Source: Candidatus Woesearchaeota archaeon (GTDB taxonomy: Archaea; Nanobdellota; Nanobdellia; UBA10117). From it: DNA of 5,637 nt. Made by a program: the position numbers and the translations under genes. The notes below the pieces were generated by a model. It did no database searches, was not told where the DNA came from, and was given only the letters and a program-made list of their open reading frames with translations. Numbering within the stretch: the stretch's first letter is position 1; every line of letters begins with the position of its first letter. Shown in pieces: positions 4,525-5,637 of the stretch. Location of the stretch: contig JAHFKX010000055.1 in NCBI GenBank assembly GCA_023245115.1, positions 1 through 5,637 on the forward strand, written 5' to 3'.

Positions 4525-5637
4525 ATGACTGATTACCTTTTGCCGGTATTTGGAAATCCGGACTTTAAGGAGCTCACGTGGCTAAAGCACCCGTTGCAGT
4601 CATATCTGCGGAGATTTTTAGAACGTTCATGGCCACTAGTCGAGGTTAAAATTGATCGTGATGGAAAGCAGTTAATTATTTTAAATTATAACGGTCCGCT
4701 AGAGCGCCTGCGTGAAGGCGTCTCGAGGCATGCGCAGACTGGCCATGCCAAGCCCCGTCCAGGAATACTGCCAGATGCGACTCGGCTTGAGGAAATTGTC
4801 GATGGCCAAGAGGTACAGCCAGTTGTTGAAACAGATGAAACGCTGAGGCAAGATATAGAAGTTTTACAGCAAATATTAGCAACGGAACAGGAGACACACG
4901 AAGGCCAAGTTAAGGAACTTAAAGATGAGTACCATCGGCTGGAAGGTGAGATGAAATTTGCGCGTAATGAAACTGATCTGGCGCAAGAAAAGATAAAGTC
5001 TGCGCGCGAGCAGGAAGATAATTTACGAGAAAAACTCAAAGGGGCAAACATAGCAAATAAAGGTTTGGCTGATAATTTTATTCGGGAAAAAACACGGGCG
5101 GAGGAGCTTGAAAAAAAGATTACGGAATTTGAAAAAGCAGCCAAGACGCCCGAGGAACTTAGGATTGCGGTAGTACAGCGCTCCGCGAACGATTTAAGAG
5201 TTGTCCAGCAGAATTTGCAGTCTATACTTGGCAATGAAAGTTTGAAAATGTTGCTTGCCGTGCCGCAGTCGTTGGTGGTTTATGTTAATGCCGTGTTGGG
5301 CACTACATACTCTAGTGATATTGAAGTGTGCGCGGCTGCTGATTTTAAGTCGGCAGAGCCAGATGCTGGCGCAAGCACAGCCTATGCGCGGGCGAAAAAA
5401 GCAGTTAGATTCTATGAGTTAGTAAAAAGTTCTGGTGCCGATGTGCCAGATGAACTTGCCAGTGGCATTGCGGATATTATCAGCTCACTTGATATGCACA
5501 AGGATGTAATAACAAGATTTGAGTCTGAACAAAAGAAACGGGACGAGTTTGGTGCGCAGGCAACAAGGGTAAGAGGACTACTTGATGGTTATGCAAAAGC
5601 GCAAGGCGCAAGAAGTGTTTTGGCGCGGGCAGGAACG
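4525..5637 (+). CDS. Unrecognised protein with central coiled coil (3' partial)
   Basis: The frame is open from ATG 4525 to the window end, giving 371 residues without a stop. The N-terminal part (1-60) may be a small globular domain with WPLVEVKIDRDGKQLIILNY (36-55) as a beta hairpin. Residues 61-100 are linker-like. About 103-208 is a charged, heptad-like coiled coil rich in Glu, Lys, Gln and Arg with no proline until Pro209. Residues 221-262 (NLQSILGNESLKMLLAVPQSLVVYVNAVLG) are more hydrophobic but too broken for a convincing membrane helix, and 283-371 is again helical. It may be a scaffold or SMC-like arm, but there is no Walker A in the visible part, so an SMC/Rad50 assignment is unsupported. 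The start is supported by a TATA box 26-27 nt upstream. A 182-codon antisense frame at 4686-5234 is a shadow. Confidence 0.8.
   Translation, partial: MTDYLLPVFGNPDFKELTWLKHPLQSYLRRFLERSWPLVEVKIDRDGKQLIILNYNGPLERLREGVSRHAQTGHAKPRPGILPDATRLEEIVDGQEVQPVVETDETLRQDIEVLQQILATEQETHEGQVKELKDEYHRLEGEMKFARNETDLAQEKIKSAREQEDNLREKLKGANIANKGLADNFIREKTRAEELEKKITEFEKAAKTPEELRIAVVQRSANDLRVVQQNLQSILGNESLKMLLAVPQSLVVYVNAVLGTTYSSDIEVCAAADFKSAEPDAGASTAYARAKKAVRFYELVKSSGADVPDELASGIADIISSLDMHKDVITRFESEQKKRDEFGAQATRVRGLLDGYAKAQGARSVLARAGT

Noticed and set aside
4686..5234. 182-codon antisense frame opposite the coiled-coil gene
   Set aside because: The plus-strand frame from 4525 runs 371 codons with a promoter and sensible protein composition. 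The antisense product is a Ser/Cys/Arg-rich string that mirrors the Glu/Lys/Ala codons of the coiled coil.

Overview
The window reads as a piece of an archaeal chromosome, probably from a DPANN-type archaeon (Woesearchaeota/Pacearchaeota-like). The evidence is a complete single-fold archaeal histone, a HerA/DUF87-type ATPase, archaeal BRE/TATA promoters placed so that most transcripts would be leaderless, and a secreted, heavily glycosylatable surface protein. The surface protein carries two small modules that I recall from DPANN surface proteins. The lineage is an inference; no rRNA gene is present to confirm it.

Layout: (1) 1-1572, plus strand: 3' part of a membrane-anchored surface protein. 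Two small beta modules are separated and followed by long Ser/Ala/Pro and Asn/Thr/Gln/Gly linkers, with a C-terminal membrane anchor. (2) 1592-3103, minus strand, converging on it with a 19-nt gap: HerA-like ATPase. (3) 3154-3696, plus strand, divergent from the ATPase across a 50-nt spacer with one symmetric TATA box: short Rossmann/SDR-like protein. (4) 3726-3932, plus: archaeal histone, whose TATA box overlaps the stop codon of the preceding gene. (5) 3979-4455, plus: unrecognised 158-aa protein. (6) 4525 to the window end, plus: unrecognised protein with a central coiled coil, running off the edge.

Each visible 5' end has its own TATA-like element about 25-30 nt before the start codon. 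The plus-strand genes therefore look like separately transcribed units rather than one operon, even though gaps are only 29-69 nt. Histone and HerA both act on DNA, but nothing shows that the genes form one pathway. No gap exceeds 300 bases. I see no tRNA, rRNA, CRISPR array, transposon or attachment site. The points most worth a second look are the shared TATA box between the ATPase and SDR genes, the dense N-glycosylation array with its two flanking modules, and the two unrecognised genes with matching start regions.
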